DNA of 64,000 nucleotides from Pseudooceanicola aestuarii. Lineage in GTDB: Bacteria; Pseudomonadota; Alphaproteobacteria; Rhodobacterales; Rhodobacteraceae. Numbering within the stretch: the stretch's first letter is position 1; every line of letters starts with the position of its first letter. Below are positions 27,064 through 37,000 of this stretch, piece by piece. The translations under genes were made by a program, and so were the position numbers. The stretch lies in assembly GCF_010614805.1 (NCBI RefSeq), contig NZ_JAAFZC010000001.1:1714001-1778000 (forward strand). The letters are read 5' to 3'. The notes under the pieces were generated by a model. That model searched no databases, had not been told where the DNA came from, and saw only the letters and a program-made list of their open reading frames with translations.

Positions 27064-28343
27064 AGCGGCTCTCCATGGATCTGGGTTCCGGCGACAAAGG
27101 TCGCGCGCACGCGTCCCTGCATCCGGGCACCGTCAAAGGGGGTGTTCTTGGATTTCGACTGTAGCGCAAAGCGATCCAGCACAAAGGGCGCATCGGGGTC
27201 GAACAGCACCAGGTCCGCCGGCGCGCCGGGGGCGATCCGTCCGCTGTCCAGCCCCAGCCGGCGGGCCGGGTTCAGGGACAATGCGCGCCACAGTTGCGCC
27301 AGCTCGATATCGCCCGCATGGACCAGCCGCAGCGCGGCGGGCAGCAATGTTTCCAGTCCCACGGCGCCGGATGCGGCCTGTTCATAGGGCAGGCGTTTGC
27401 TTTCCTCGTCCTGTGGCGTGTGCATGGAGGAGATGATGTCGATCAGCCCGCTGGCCACCGCCTCCACCACCGCGCGGCGGTCGTCTTCGGAGCGCAGCGG
27501 CGGCTTGACCTTGAAGAACGTTCGGTAATCGGCGACGTCGAATTCGTTCAGCGTGAGGTGATGGATCGACACGCCCGCCGTGACGTCCAGCCCGTTGCGC
27601 TTGGCCCGTTCGAAGGCGGGCAGGGCGCGGGCGGTGGTGATCTGGTCGAAGTGGTAGCGCACGCCCGTCATCTCGATCAGGGCGATGTCGCGGTCCAGGG
27701 CCATGCGCTCTGCCATCGGTGTGACCGACGGCAGGCCCTTGAGAGCGGCGAACTTGCCCGAGGTGGCGCAGGCCCCCGCCGACAGGCCCGGCTCCTGCGG
27801 GTGTCCGATGACCAGCGCGTCGCGGGCGCGGGCATAGGTCAGGGCGCGCGACAGCACCTTGGTATCCGTGATCACCTGGTCGCAATCGGTGAAAGCCACG
27901 GCACCCGCGTCGCGCAGGAACCCGATCTCCGTCATTTCGCGGCCGGCACGCGCCTTGGTCAGGGCGGCCATGGGCAGCACGCGCACCGGCGTTGCCTCCC
28001 GCGCGCGGCGGGCGATGAATTCCAGCGTCTCGGGCGTGTCAATGGGCGACAGCGTGTCGGGGCGGGTGGCGATGGTGGTTACGCCGCCCGCCGCCGCCGC
28101 GCGGCCGGCGGTGCCAAAGCTCTCCTTATGCCGTTCGCCCGGCTCTCCGACCTTGACGCCGATATCCACGATACCGGGCGCCAGGTGCAGCCCGCGGCAA
28201 TCATGGGTCGTGTCGGCGCCTTGCAGATCGGCTTCGGCCCCGGCGGCGACGATCCGCCCCTCGGCCATCAGCAGGGCACCGGGTTCGACGGTTCCCGCCT
28301 CGGGATCGACAAGCATCAGGTTCTTGAGAAGCGTGGTGGTCAT
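27060..28343 (-). CDS. Dihydroorotase homologue lacking metal ligands (PyrC'/PyrX-type)
   Basis: The 427-residue protein has the amidohydrolase fold of type I dihydroorotase and lies in the pyrB operon. The catalytic residues are missing: the metal-binding HxH after PGxxD reads Gly62-Val-Lys64 (PGIVDIGVKVGEPG), the following arginine is Gly66, and the catalytic Asp of the TDHAPH motif is replaced in DIISSMHTPQD. His181 and His231 remain. This is the pattern of the inactive PyrC' that supports aspartate transcarbamoylase structure in Pseudomonas. I therefore infer a structural role with PyrB and expect a true dihydroorotase elsewhere in the genome. It is normally annotated simply as pyrC. It overlaps plsY by 4 bases. 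Confidence 0.85.
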   Translation of the reverse strand: MTTTLLKNLMLVDPEAGTVEPGALLMAEGRIVAAGAEADLQGADTTHDCRGLHLAPGIVDIGVKVGEPGERHKESFGTAGRAAAAGGVTTIATRPDTLSPIDTPETLEFIARRAREATPVRVLPMAALTKARAGREMTEIGFLRDAGAVAFTDCDQVITDTKVLSRALTYARARDALVIGHPQEPGLSAGACATSGKFAALKGLPSVTPMAERMALDRDIALIEMTGVRYHFDQITTARALPAFERAKRNGLDVTAGVSIHHLTLNEFDVADYRTFFKVKPPLRSEDDRRAVVEAVASGLIDIISSMHTPQDEESKRLPYEQAASGAVGLETLLPAALRLVHAGDIELAQLWRALSLNPARRLGLDSGRIAPGAPADLVLFDPDAPFVLDRFALQSKSKNTPFDGARMQGRVRATFVAGTQIHGEPL

Positions 28344-28380
28344 TCTGGCATCCCCGTTCGTTGCCCGCCTTGTAGCAGAT

Positions 28381-28430
28381 CGGGCGGCGGGGTGAATCGC
28401 CGATTTCGATGCGTCCGGGCGGCGGGGTGA
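28381..28430. repeat. 15-base direct repeat upstream of the dihydroorotase homologue
   Basis: CGGGCGGCGGGGTGA occurs at 28381-28395 and again at 28416-28430, exact and 35 bases apart, in the 101-base gap between two genes of the pyrB operon. It could come from a small duplication or mark a protein-binding site. Confidence 0.6.
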
Positions 28431-28444
28431 TCCAACGGGGCGGC

Positions 28445-29002
28445 TTATTGGACGATGGCGTAGATCGTGGCCAGGATCGCCAGCAGCACGGCGGTGCCCA
28501 GCACCACGGCGGCCGTCCAGCCCCGGCGCCGTGGCGCTGGCGCCGGGGGCGCCGGCGTCGTGGCCAGACGGTCGCGGGCGCTGTCGCTGACCAGCGGTTC
28601 CATCGTGCTGTTGCCGCGCGCGGCGGGATAGCGGCCGATGAATTGCAAGGTGCGGGGCGGGTCGAGGGTCAGATCCCGGGTTCCGGCGGCGCTGCCCTGC
28701 AACAGGACCACCGGCGCGCTCAGTGCGTCCAGCCGGGCCCGGTCGCGGGCCACGGCGTCCTCCTGCAATCCCAGCCCGTCGGTCAGGTAGCCGGACAGGC
28801 CCAGACCGGCCAGATCGGCGGGATGCACCACCTCCACCGCGTCGGGGGTCAGATCAGAGAGGCCCAGCACCTCCGCTACCGTGGCGCTGGCCCGACCGTT
28901 CAGGGGCGGTGCCTCGCGCAGGGGGGCCAGGACGTCGGCCTCAGGGTCGGTGGCGAAGACAAAAGTGGCATCGCGGTCGGCGGGGCGGATGGTCAGGGTC
29001 AT
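28445..29002 (-). CDS. Single-helix protein of unknown function in the pyrB operon
   Basis: The 185-residue product starts MTLTIRPADRD, is soluble and acidic for most of its length, has a proline/alanine linker (about 149-160, TTPAPPAPAPRRR) and one C-terminal membrane helix (about 163-183), so it is likely tail-anchored. I do not recognise a family. Its ATG at 29002 overlaps the stop of the PH-like gene by 4 bases. An open frame runs further upstream but reads through that gene in the wrong frame. Confidence 0.65.
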   Translation of the reverse strand: MTLTIRPADRDATFVFATDPEADVLAPLREAPPLNGRASATVAEVLGLSDLTPDAVEVVHPADLAGLGLSGYLTDGLGLQEDAVARDRARLDALSAPVVLLQGSAAGTRDLTLDPPRTLQFIGRYPAARGNSTMEPLVSDSARDRLATTPAPPAPAPRRRGWTAAVVLGTAVLLAILATIYAIVQ

Positions 29003-29574
29003 GGGGTCGGCTGCTCCGTCTGAGTGCTGTGGGCGGGCGGGCTTTCGGCGGACGACGCGCGCAGGTCGCGCATCAGACGATAGACCCTGTCGCCGTCCTC
29101 TATCCTTTCGAACCCGACAGGCACCGCGCGGGTTCCATTCCGTCCGCGTTGGCTGCGGGTGGCGAAGTGGATTGTCGCGGGTGGGCCGGGCACCAGGCTC
29201 AGCCGGGTTGTGGCACGCAGATCGTAGCTGTCCAGCCGGCGCCCGCGCAGGGGCATGTCCGTCGCGATGAAGGCCCGCCGGTCGGTCAGGGTGTACCAGG
29301 TATGCCGCCGCCGCCAGGCGGGGAACAGGATCGGCCCCAGGGCCACGGCCAGCCCTGCGGTGAAGTGGATCAGGCCGAACATCCAGAACAGCCCGCCCGC
29401 GCCGGAGGCCAGCACCATCCAGAACAGCGCAAAGCCGGAAAAGGCCAGCCCGAAGGGCAGGGCGATCAGCGCGCCGGGGCCAAAGCCCAGCCCGCCGCGT
29501 GGCCGGCCTTGCCACAGGATGCGTTCGTTAGGGGCGAGGATACCCTCCCAGCCGTCGACCTGCGGTTCCGCCAT
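28999..29574 (-). CDS. Membrane protein with bacterial PH-like domain
   Basis: The protein (191 residues from the ATG at 29574) has GILAPNERILWQGRP near the N-terminus, a phrase typical of bPH2-type proteins, then two membrane helices (about 34-85), and a beta-rich domain (YTLTDRRAFIATDMPLRGR...DSYDLRATTRLSLV). Its function is unknown. A GTG at 29598 with a good AGGA site would add 8 residues and is an equally possible start. It overlaps the downstream gene by 4 bases and follows the 86-residue membrane protein gene in the pyrB operon. Confidence 0.7.
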   Translation of the reverse strand: MAEPQVDGWEGILAPNERILWQGRPRGGLGFGPGALIALPFGLAFSGFALFWMVLASGAGGLFWMFGLIHFTAGLAVALGPILFPAWRRRHTWYTLTDRRAFIATDMPLRGRRLDSYDLRATTRLSLVPGPPATIHFATRSQRGRNGTRAVPVGFERIEDGDRVYRLMRDLRASSAESPPAHSTQTEQPTP

Positions 29575-29674
29575 GGGTTTGCCCTGCCGTTGCGTCACCG
29601 GGTCATCCTGTCACCCCGTGCCCCGGTTTGACCAGTGCAAAGCGCGGATTGCGAGGACGGGGAGAGCCTGCGGG

Positions 29675-29935
29675 TCAGGCGATCCAGACGACGACGGCCA
29701 CCAGCGCGAACAGCAACAGCAGGACGATGGTGGCCACCCGCCCCATCATCGCCGCTTCCGAGGGTGCGGCGCGGCGCGGTTTGTCGTTTGCGTTCGTCTG
29801 TTCAGTTATTTCTGCATTGTCTGAACCTGCGGTCGTTTCTGATATGACGGAACCGTCCGTCATGTCGGAATGGTCAGTCATTTCGGAATGAGCGGTCTTT
29901 TTCGGGTGCGCCGGCTTTTTCGAAATCTCCGTCAT
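29675..29935 (-). CDS. Small membrane protein with Ser/Thr/Asp hexad repeats
   Basis: The 86-residue protein overlaps the pyrB stop by 4 bases. Its N-terminal 60 residues are polar and repetitive ([17 protein letters not shown]), reflected in DNA as two 14-base copies with one mismatch at 29859-29872 and 29877-29890, an 18-base period. A single membrane helix (about 64-85) ends the protein, so it would sit with its repeat tail in the cytoplasm. I do not recognise it. It may be a lineage-specific gene, but its tight coupling to pyrB argues that it is translated. Confidence 0.6.
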   Translation of the reverse strand: MTEISKKPAHPKKTAHSEMTDHSDMTDGSVISETTAGSDNAEITEQTNANDKPRRAAPSEAAMMGRVATIVLLLLFALVAVVVWIA

Positions 29936-30876
29936 GCCGCTGCCCGCCGGGTCTTCAGATTGCGGGCCAGAAGGTCCATCGCGGCCATGCGCACGGCCAC
30001 GCCCATTTCCACCTGGTCCTGGATGACCGATCGGTTGATGTCATCGGCCAGGGTGCCGTCGATCTCCACCCCGCGGTTCATCGGGCCGGGATGCATGACG
30101 ATGGCGTCGGGCTTGGCAAAGGACAGTTTCTCCGCATCCAGCCCGTAGCGGTGGTAATATTCCCGCTCCGAGGGGATGAAGCCGCCGTCCATCCGCTCCT
30201 TCTGGAGGCGCAGCATCATCACCACGTCGACATCGCGCAGCCCTTCCTCCATGTCTTCGTAGACCTCGCAACCGAATTCGGCGAACTGGCCGGGGATCAG
30301 GGTCGGCGGGCCGACCAGACGCAGGCGGTTCTCCATCTTGCCCAGCAGGATCAGGTTGGACCGGGCGACACGGGAATGGGCGACGTCGCCGCAGATGGCG
30401 ATGGACAGGCGGTGCAACCGTCCCTTGGCGCGTCGGATCGTCAGCGCGTCCAGCAGCGCCTGCGTGGGGTGTTCGTGGCGCCCGTCCCCGGCATTCAGCA
30501 CGGCACAATTCACCTTTTGCGCCAACAGGTCCACGGCGCCGGAATGAGGGTGGCGGACGACCAGAAGATCGGGATGCATCGCGTTGATCGTCATGGCCGT
30601 GTCGATCAGGGTTTCGCCCTTCTTGATCGAGGATGCCTGCATCGCCATGTTCATCACATCAGCGCCCAACCGTTTGCCCGCAAGTTCGAAACTGGCCTGC
30701 GTGCGGGTCGAATTTTCGAAAAACATGTTCACCTGGGTCAGGCCACGCAGGGCATCGCCGTGCTTGTGCTCGGCGCGATTCAGTTCGGCGTAGCTGTCGG
30801 CAAGGTCCAGTAGGGCGGTGATTTCGGTGGGGGCGAGGGGCTCGATTCCCAGAAGGTGGTCCTGCTGAAAGGTCAT
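29932..30876 (-). CDS. pyrB: Aspartate carbamoyltransferase catalytic subunit
   Basis: PyrB condenses carbamoyl phosphate and aspartate in pyrimidine synthesis. The 314-residue protein has the carbamoyl-phosphate motif [24 protein letters not shown], and the aspartate-binding region ([21 protein letters not shown]). The long open frame beyond the ATG at 30876 overlaps the divergent glycosylase gene and is not coding. A dihydroorotase homologue without catalytic residues is encoded downstream, the arrangement expected for a PyrB-PyrC' dodecamer. No pyrI regulatory subunit is present nearby. Confidence 0.96.
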   Translation of the reverse strand: MTFQQDHLLGIEPLAPTEITALLDLADSYAELNRAEHKHGDALRGLTQVNMFFENSTRTQASFELAGKRLGADVMNMAMQASSIKKGETLIDTAMTINAMHPDLLVVRHPHSGAVDLLAQKVNCAVLNAGDGRHEHPTQALLDALTIRRAKGRLHRLSIAICGDVAHSRVARSNLILLGKMENRLRLVGPPTLIPGQFAEFGCEVYEDMEEGLRDVDVVMMLRLQKERMDGGFIPSEREYYHRYGLDAEKLSFAKPDAIVMHPGPMNRGVEIDGTLADDINRSVIQDQVEMGVAVRMAAMDLLARNLKTRRAAA

Positions 30877-30901
30877 GATGGCGACTCCGCTGATTGCGGG
30901 G

Positions 30902-30931
30902 GTTATAGGCGCGGGGGCGCCGGGGTCACAA
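30902..30931 (-). promoter_or_regulatory. Candidate pyrB promoter
   Basis: On the minus strand TTGTGA (30926-30931) and TATAAC (30902-30907) are 18 bases apart. Transcription would start about 20 bases before the pyrB ATG, leaving no room for a leader-peptide attenuator. Confidence 0.5.
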
Positions 30932-30972
30932 GCGCGCTTCCGCCCGCCGGGGAGGACGCGTAGATTGCCGCC

Positions 30973-31755
30973 ATGGAATCGTTCGAGCAATGGCATCTGG
31001 ATCGCGCCCTGCTGGCCTGGCAGGTTGAACTGGGCGTCGACGAATGCATCGTCGATGCGCCCGTGGACCGGTTTGCGCTGAACCCCGCGCCGCAGGGCCG
31101 CCGGGGCGCCCCGGCCAGCCCGGCCACCGCGGTGGAGCAGCCAAGGGCCGATCCGGTCGCGCTGGCCCGGCAGGCCGCGCAAGGGGTGGAGACGCTGGAC
31201 CAGCTGCGCGCCGCCATCGCCGGCTTTGAGCATTGCGAGCTGAAGCGCGGGGCGCAGAACCTGGTCTTTGCCGACGGCCATCCGCAGGCGCGCCTGATGG
31301 TTCTGGGCGAAGCGCCGGGCCGGGATGAGGACAAGATCGGCCGCCCCTTCGTTGGCCGGGCCGGGCAATTGCTGGACCGGATGATGGGCGCCATCGGGCT
31401 GGATCGCACGGCAGAGGTGCCGGAGCGGGGCGTCTACATCACCAATGTCCTGCCCTGGCGCCCGCCGCGAAACCGCGACCCGGAACCGGCCGAGATCGCC
31501 ATGATGCTGCCGTTTGTCGAACGTCACGTGGCGCTGGTGGATCCGGACGTGATCCTGCTGATGGGCAATATCTCGTGTCAGGCGGCACTGGGCAAACGCG
31601 GCATCCTGAAGCTGCGTGGCCAATGGGCGGAGGCCTTCGGCAAACCCGCCTTGCCGATGACCCACCCGGCCTACCTGTTGCGCCAACCCCAGGCCAAGCG
31701 CGCCGCCTGGGCGGATCTGCTGGAGGCGCAGGCCAAGCTGGAGGCCGGGAGATGA
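30973..31755 (+). CDS. Uracil-DNA glycosylase, family 4/5 type
   Basis: The 260-residue enzyme removes uracil from DNA. It has the family motifs [38 protein letters not shown] and HPAYLLRQP, shown here in parts. Classic family-4 enzymes bind a 4Fe-4S cluster through four cysteines; here only Cys in FEHCELKRG and in GNISCQAAL lie near those sites, so the cluster may be absent. The first about 60 residues are an extra, proline/alanine-rich extension. The gene is divergent from pyrB. Confidence 0.87.
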   Translation: MESFEQWHLDRALLAWQVELGVDECIVDAPVDRFALNPAPQGRRGAPASPATAVEQPRADPVALARQAAQGVETLDQLRAAIAGFEHCELKRGAQNLVFADGHPQARLMVLGEAPGRDEDKIGRPFVGRAGQLLDRMMGAIGLDRTAEVPERGVYITNVLPWRPPRNRDPEPAEIAMMLPFVERHVALVDPDVILLMGNISCQAALGKRGILKLRGQWAEAFGKPALPMTHPAYLLRQPQAKRAAWADLLEAQAKLEAGR

Positions 31756-31873
31756 ACCTGCACCGCCCGCCGCAGAACCCGCTCCGGGCCTCGACCCTGT
31801 CCATTCGCAGGCAATGCGACGGCCAGGGCGCCCTCCGCCCCCTGCGGCAGGCCCTTCCAAAACGGAGCTGACG

Positions 31874-32404
31874 ATGACCGATCGCCCCTTCATCCCCGTG
31901 CGCATCGCGGTGCTGACCCTCTCGGACACGCGGACGCTGGCAGACGACCGCTCCGGTGACACGCTGGTGGCGCGGATTGCGCAGGCCGGTCACCTGCTGG
32001 CCGATCGCGACCTGCTACCCGACGACCGGGCCGCCATTGCCGCGCGGCTGCGGGCGTGGATCGCGGATGACGGCGTGGATGTCGTCATCTCGACCGGGGG
32101 AACGGGGCTGACCGGGCACGACGTGACCGTTGAGGCCCATCGCGATGTCTACGAAAAGGAGATCGACGCCTTCGGCACTGTCTTCACCCATGTTTCCATG
32201 GCCAAGATCGGCACCTCTGCCGTGCAAAGCCGCGCCACCGGCGGGGTGGCGGGCGGCACCTATCTGTTCGCGCTGCCCGGCAGTACCGGTGCCTGCAAGG
32301 ACGCCTGGGACGAGATCCTGGTGAAGCAGCTGGATTATCGCCACATGCCCTGCAATTTCGTGGAAATCATGCCGCGCCTGGACGAACATCTGCGCCGCAA
32401 GTGA
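31874..32404 (+). CDS. moaB: Molybdopterin adenylyltransferase-like protein MoaB
   Basis: The 176-residue protein has the MoaB/Mog fold signatures VLTLSDTRT near the N-terminus, [16 protein letters not shown] and the [18 protein letters not shown] motif. The family adenylates molybdopterin before metal insertion, although in some bacteria MoaB is dispensable and Mog does the job. The ATG at 31874 has a GGAG site; the open frame upstream has no family match. It lies 118 bases after the glycosylase gene. Confidence 0.9.
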   Translation: MTDRPFIPVRIAVLTLSDTRTLADDRSGDTLVARIAQAGHLLADRDLLPDDRAAIAARLRAWIADDGVDVVISTGGTGLTGHDVTVEAHRDVYEKEIDAFGTVFTHVSMAKIGTSAVQSRATGGVAGGTYLFALPGSTGACKDAWDEILVKQLDYRHMPCNFVEIMPRLDEHLRRK

Positions 32405-32555
32405 TCGCCCCGCCGCCGGCCATGTGAAAATTCGAACGTGCGGCAAAAAAATCCGGTGGAAATCGCGGGAACGGGCGTAACAGCCTTGTGGCTTGGCTTT
32501 GCCACGGCGGGGCACGATACTTCGTTGTCAGTTTCAAGGATCGACTGGACCCCAA

Positions 32556-34019
32556 ATGCGTTTTCTGCGGCTTAGCTTGACCGGGCTATTTCTTCTTTCC
32601 GTCACCCTCGGGCTGCTGGTCTACGCCGGGTCACTCGTCTCTTCGGCGATCAACACCTGGCTGACGGACGAACCATCGATGCCGCGCGCCCGCGAACGGG
32701 TCTTCGCGGTCAAGGTGGAGGAGGCCACCCCGCGCGAGGTCACGCCCGTCCTGACCGTCTTTGGCGAGGTTCAGAGCCGGCGCACCCTGGAAATCCGCGC
32801 CGCCGCCGGCGGTACCATCATCGGGCTGGCCGACAGTTTCGAGGAAGGCGGCACCGTCTCCGAGGGCCAGGTGCTTGCCCGCGTCGATCCCGCCGATGCC
32901 GATGCCGCGCTGTCCCGTGCCGGTGCCGACCTGGCGGATGCGCAGGCCAATCGCCGCGATGCCGCCCGCGCGGTGGAGATCGCCCGCGACACCCTGACCG
33001 CCGCCGAGGACCAGGCCGGCCTGCGCGACCGGGCGTTCAGGCGGCAGCAGGATCTGCGCGACCGGGGCGTGGGGACCGAAGCCGCGGTGGAGACGGCGGA
33101 ACTGGCGGCCGCCTCGGCTCGGCAGGCGGTGCTGGCGGCGCGCAATGCGTTGGCGGCGGCGGAAACCCGTGTGGATCAGGCCGAAACCACCCTGACCCGC
33201 GCCAGGCTGGCGCGGGACGAGGCGCGGCGCCGCGTCGATGACATGGTGATCCGCGCGAAATTCGACGGCACCCTGTCGGGCGTCGCAGTGGTCGAGGGGC
33301 GGCGCGTTTCGGCCAATGAAAAGCTGGCCGATCTGGTCGATGGCGCCGCGCTGGAAGTCGCATTCCGGGTCTCTACGCCGCAATATTCCCGCCTGATCGA
33401 CCGCGATGGCACCCTTCGTCCTGCGGATGTGGAGGTCACGCTGGATGTGCTGGGCGCGTCGCTGACCACCACCGGCACGATCAGCCGCGATGGCGCGGCG
33501 GTGGGCGAAGGGCAGACCGGGCGGCTGCTGCTGGCCCGTCTGGACGCCGCACGCGGGCTGAAGCCCGGAGATTTCGTCACAATCCGCGTGCGGGAGGAGC
33601 CCCTTGCCGGGGTGGTCCGGTTGCCTGCCTCGGCCCTGGATGCCGAGGGCACGGTGTTGGTGATCGGCGCCGACAGCCGGCTGGAGACGCTGCCCGTCAC
33701 GCTGGTCCGGCGGCAGGGCGACGACGTGCTGGTGCGGGGGCCTGCGGTGCATGGACGGTCGGTGGTCACGCAACGCTCTCCGCTGCTGGGCGACGGCATC
33801 AGGGTCAAGCCGCTGGGGCCCCGACCCGAGACGGCGCAGACCCCCGCCGCCCCCGCGATGGTGGAGCTGAGCGCCGAACGCCGCGCCCGACTGGTCGCCT
33901 TTGTTCAGGAAAACAAACGTCTCCCGGACGCGATGCGCACCCGCATCCTGGCCCAGCTGGAACAGCCCAGCGTCCCCGCGCAGGTGGTGGAACGGCTGGA
34001 ATCCCGGATGGGAGGGTGA
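32556..34019 (+). CDS. RND efflux periplasmic adaptor (membrane fusion protein)
   Basis: The 487-residue protein has an N-terminal anchor (about 5-25), a lipoyl half (TVFGEVQSRRTLEIRAAAGG), a long alpha-helical hairpin with Ala-rich heptads (about 125-230), the second lipoyl half (VIRAKFDGTLSGVAVVEG) and beta-barrel regions. It links an RND pump to an outer-membrane channel. Its gene is followed 4 bases later by the pump gene. No outer-membrane factor gene is adjacent. An extra C-terminal tail of about 60 residues follows the barrel domain. Confidence 0.9.
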   Translation: MRFLRLSLTGLFLLSVTLGLLVYAGSLVSSAINTWLTDEPSMPRARERVFAVKVEEATPREVTPVLTVFGEVQSRRTLEIRAAAGGTIIGLADSFEEGGTVSEGQVLARVDPADADAALSRAGADLADAQANRRDAARAVEIARDTLTAAEDQAGLRDRAFRRQQDLRDRGVGTEAAVETAELAAASARQAVLAARNALAAAETRVDQAETTLTRARLARDEARRRVDDMVIRAKFDGTLSGVAVVEGRRVSANEKLADLVDGAALEVAFRVSTPQYSRLIDRDGTLRPADVEVTLDVLGASLTTTGTISRDGAAVGEGQTGRLLLARLDAARGLKPGDFVTIRVREEPLAGVVRLPASALDAEGTVLVIGADSRLETLPVTLVRRQGDDVLVRGPAVHGRSVVTQRSPLLGDGIRVKPLGPRPETAQTPAAPAMVELSAERRARLVAFVQENKRLPDAMRTRILAQLEQPSVPAQVVERLESRMGG

Positions 34020-34023
34020 CCAG

Positions 34024-37000
34024 ATGACCCGCCCCATCCCCCAGGCCGCCGGCGGGCTGCTGTCCTATTTCACCCGCCACCGCACGGCGGCGAACCTGCT
34101 GCTGGTGATCTTGCTGGTCGCAGGGCTGGCCGCTGTTCCACGGATGCGGGCGCAGTTCTTTCCCGACGTGGTGGTGGATGATGTCGATGTCTCCGTCATC
34201 TGGGAAGGGGCCGGGGCAGAGGATATCGACACCGCCATCGTGCAGCTGCTGGAACCTGCCCTTCTGGCGGTGGAGGGTGTGGAAAGCAGTATCGCCAATT
34301 CCCGCGAAGGGCGCGCCTCCATCCGGTTGGAATTCGAACCCGGATGGGACATGTCGCGCGCCGGTGACGATGTGCAGACGGCGGTCGATGCCATCACCAC
34401 CCTGCCGGTGGAGGCCGAAGACCCGGAGGTCCGGCGCGGCGGCTGGCGCGACCGGGTGACGGACGTGGTACTGACCGGTCCGGTGGGCGTCGATCAACTG
34501 GCCCGGTTCGCGGATGAATTCGTCACCCGCCTGTTCGCGGAGGGCGTCACCCGCACCACCATTCGCGGTGTCGCGGCGCCCGAAACGGTGATCGAGGTAC
34601 CTTCGTTGAACCTGATCGCCCACGAAGTCACCATGCAGGAGATCGCCCTGGCCATCGCCGCAGAGGTCGACGCCGATCCCGCCGGCGACGTCACCGGCGC
34701 CAATGCCCGTGTGCGCACGGGCCGGGAAAAACGCTCGGCCGATGAGATTGCGGGGATCGTTCTGCGGTCCAATCCCGATGGCTCTGCCCTGACGGTGGGC
34801 GATGTGGCCCGCATCCGGGTGGAGGGCGTCGATCGCACCCGTGGCTATTTTGTCGGGGAGAACCCGGCGATTTCCGTCCGGGTGGACCGATCCGACCAGG
34901 GCGATGCGATCAAGATCCAGCGCCAGGTGGAGGACGTCGCCGCGCAGATGGAGGGTACTCTGCCGGAAGGCACCTCCATTGATCTGATCCGCACCCGGGC
35001 GGAGGCGATCACCGGGCGGTTGAACATCCTGGTGGACAATGGCGCGACGGGCCTGTTGCTGGTGGTGGCACTGCTGTTCCTGTTCCTGAACGCGCGCACG
35101 GCGTTCTGGGTGGCGGCGGGCATCCCGGCCTCCATGTTGTCGGCGATCGCGCTGATGTACGTGGCCGGACTGACGATCAACATGATCTCTCTGTTCGCGC
35201 TGATCATCACGCTGGGGATCGTGGTCGATGACGCCATCGTGGTCGGCGAACATGCCGATGCGCGGGTGCGCAAGCTGCGCGAAACCCCGGTGCAGGCGGC
35301 TGAGAACGCGGCCCGGCGCATGGCGCTTCCGGTATTTTCGGCCACGCTGACCACGGTGATCGCCTTTTTCGGACTGACGGCGATCGGCGGACGGTTCGGG
35401 GACATGATCCAGGACATCCCGTTTACCGTGATCGTGGTGCTGTTGGCGTCGCTGGTGGAGTGTTTCCTCATCCTGCCGAACCACATGAGCCACGCGCTGG
35501 CACATTCCGACAAGGACCATTGGTACGACGCACCCTCGCGGGTGGTGAACAGGGGCTTTGTCTGGATGCGGCATCGCTTGTTCCGACCGTTCATGGCCGG
35601 GGTGATCCGGGCGCGCTACCCGGTGCTGGCCGGGGTGGTGGTGATCTTTGCCAGCCAGGCGGCGCTGTTCATCCGGGGTGACGTGCAATGGCGGTTCTTC
35701 AACTCGCCGGAACGCGGATCGGTCACCGGCAACTTCATGATGGCACCCGGCGCCACGCGCGATGACACCATGGCGCAGATGCGGGAGATGCAGCGCGCGG
35801 CGCAGGAGGTCGCGGCCCGATACGAGGCAGAGCACGGGCGCAACCCTCTGGATTACGTGATCGCCGAGTTCGGCGGCAATTCCGGGCGCAGCCTTGCGGG
35901 GGCCGAGACGAAGGATGCCGATCTGCTTGGCTCCATCGCGATCGAGCTGATCGACCCGGACCTGCGCCCCTATTCATCCTTCGCCTTTGTCGCGGATTTG
36001 CAGCAGGCGGTCGTGCAGCATCCGCTGGCGGAAGAGGTCTCCTTTCGCGGCTGGCGGTCGGGGCCGGGGGGCGACGCGCTGGATGTTCAATTCTACGGGG
36101 CGGAAGCCGAGACGCTGAAGGCCGTGTCGGAGCGGCTGAAAGAAGACCTGCTGCGCTTCGCCGAAGTTTCGGCGGTGGAGGACAACCTGTCCTACGACAA
36201 GGAGGAACTGATCCTCGACCTGACGCCGCAGGGCCAGGCTCTGGGCTTTACCATCGATATGCTTGGCCAGGTGCTGCGCCACCGGCTGAACGGGGTCGAG
36301 GCGGCGACCTATCCCGATGGCCCCCGGTCTGCCACCATCCGGGTGGAACTGCCGGAGGACGAGCTGACCGCCGATTTCCTGGAACGCACCATGCTGCGCA
36401 CGCCGCAGGGGGCCTATGTGCCGCTGGCCGATATCGTGCAGGTGGACCGCCGCACCGGGTTCTCCACCGTGCGGCGCGAGAACGGTTTGCGGTTGATTTC
36501 TGTCACCGGTGATATCTCGGAGGACGATCCCGCCCGCGCGGAAGAGATCATGAAGGTGCTGGAGGACGATATCCTGCCCACCATTGCCTCGGAATTCCAG
36601 GTGGAATGGCGCCTGTCCGGCCTGGCCGAGCAGGAGGGCGATTTCCTGTCCGACGCCACCACCGGCCTGGTGTTGGTGCTGACCGGGATCTACCTGGTGC
36701 TTTCCTGGGTCTTCTCCAGCTGGACCCGGCCGGTGGTGGTGATGGCGATCATCCCCTTCGGGCTGGTCGGCACGATCTACGGCCATGCGCTGTGGGAGGT
36801 GCCGCTGTCGATGTTCACGGTGGTCGGACTGCTGGGCATGACTGGCATCATCATCAACGATTCCATCGTCCTGGTGACGACGATCGACGAATATGCCGAA
36901 GATCGCGGCCTGTTCCCGTCGATCATCGACGGTGCGGCTGACCGGTTGCGGCCCGTGATGCTGACCACCATGACCACCGTGCTGGGGCTGGCGCCGCTGC

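Noticed and set aside
33805..35835. Long minus-strand open frame of 676 codons under the RND adaptor and pump genes
   Set aside because: It is a mirror frame caused by high-GC codon bias; its composition (His, Gln, Arg rich) has no protein-family features.
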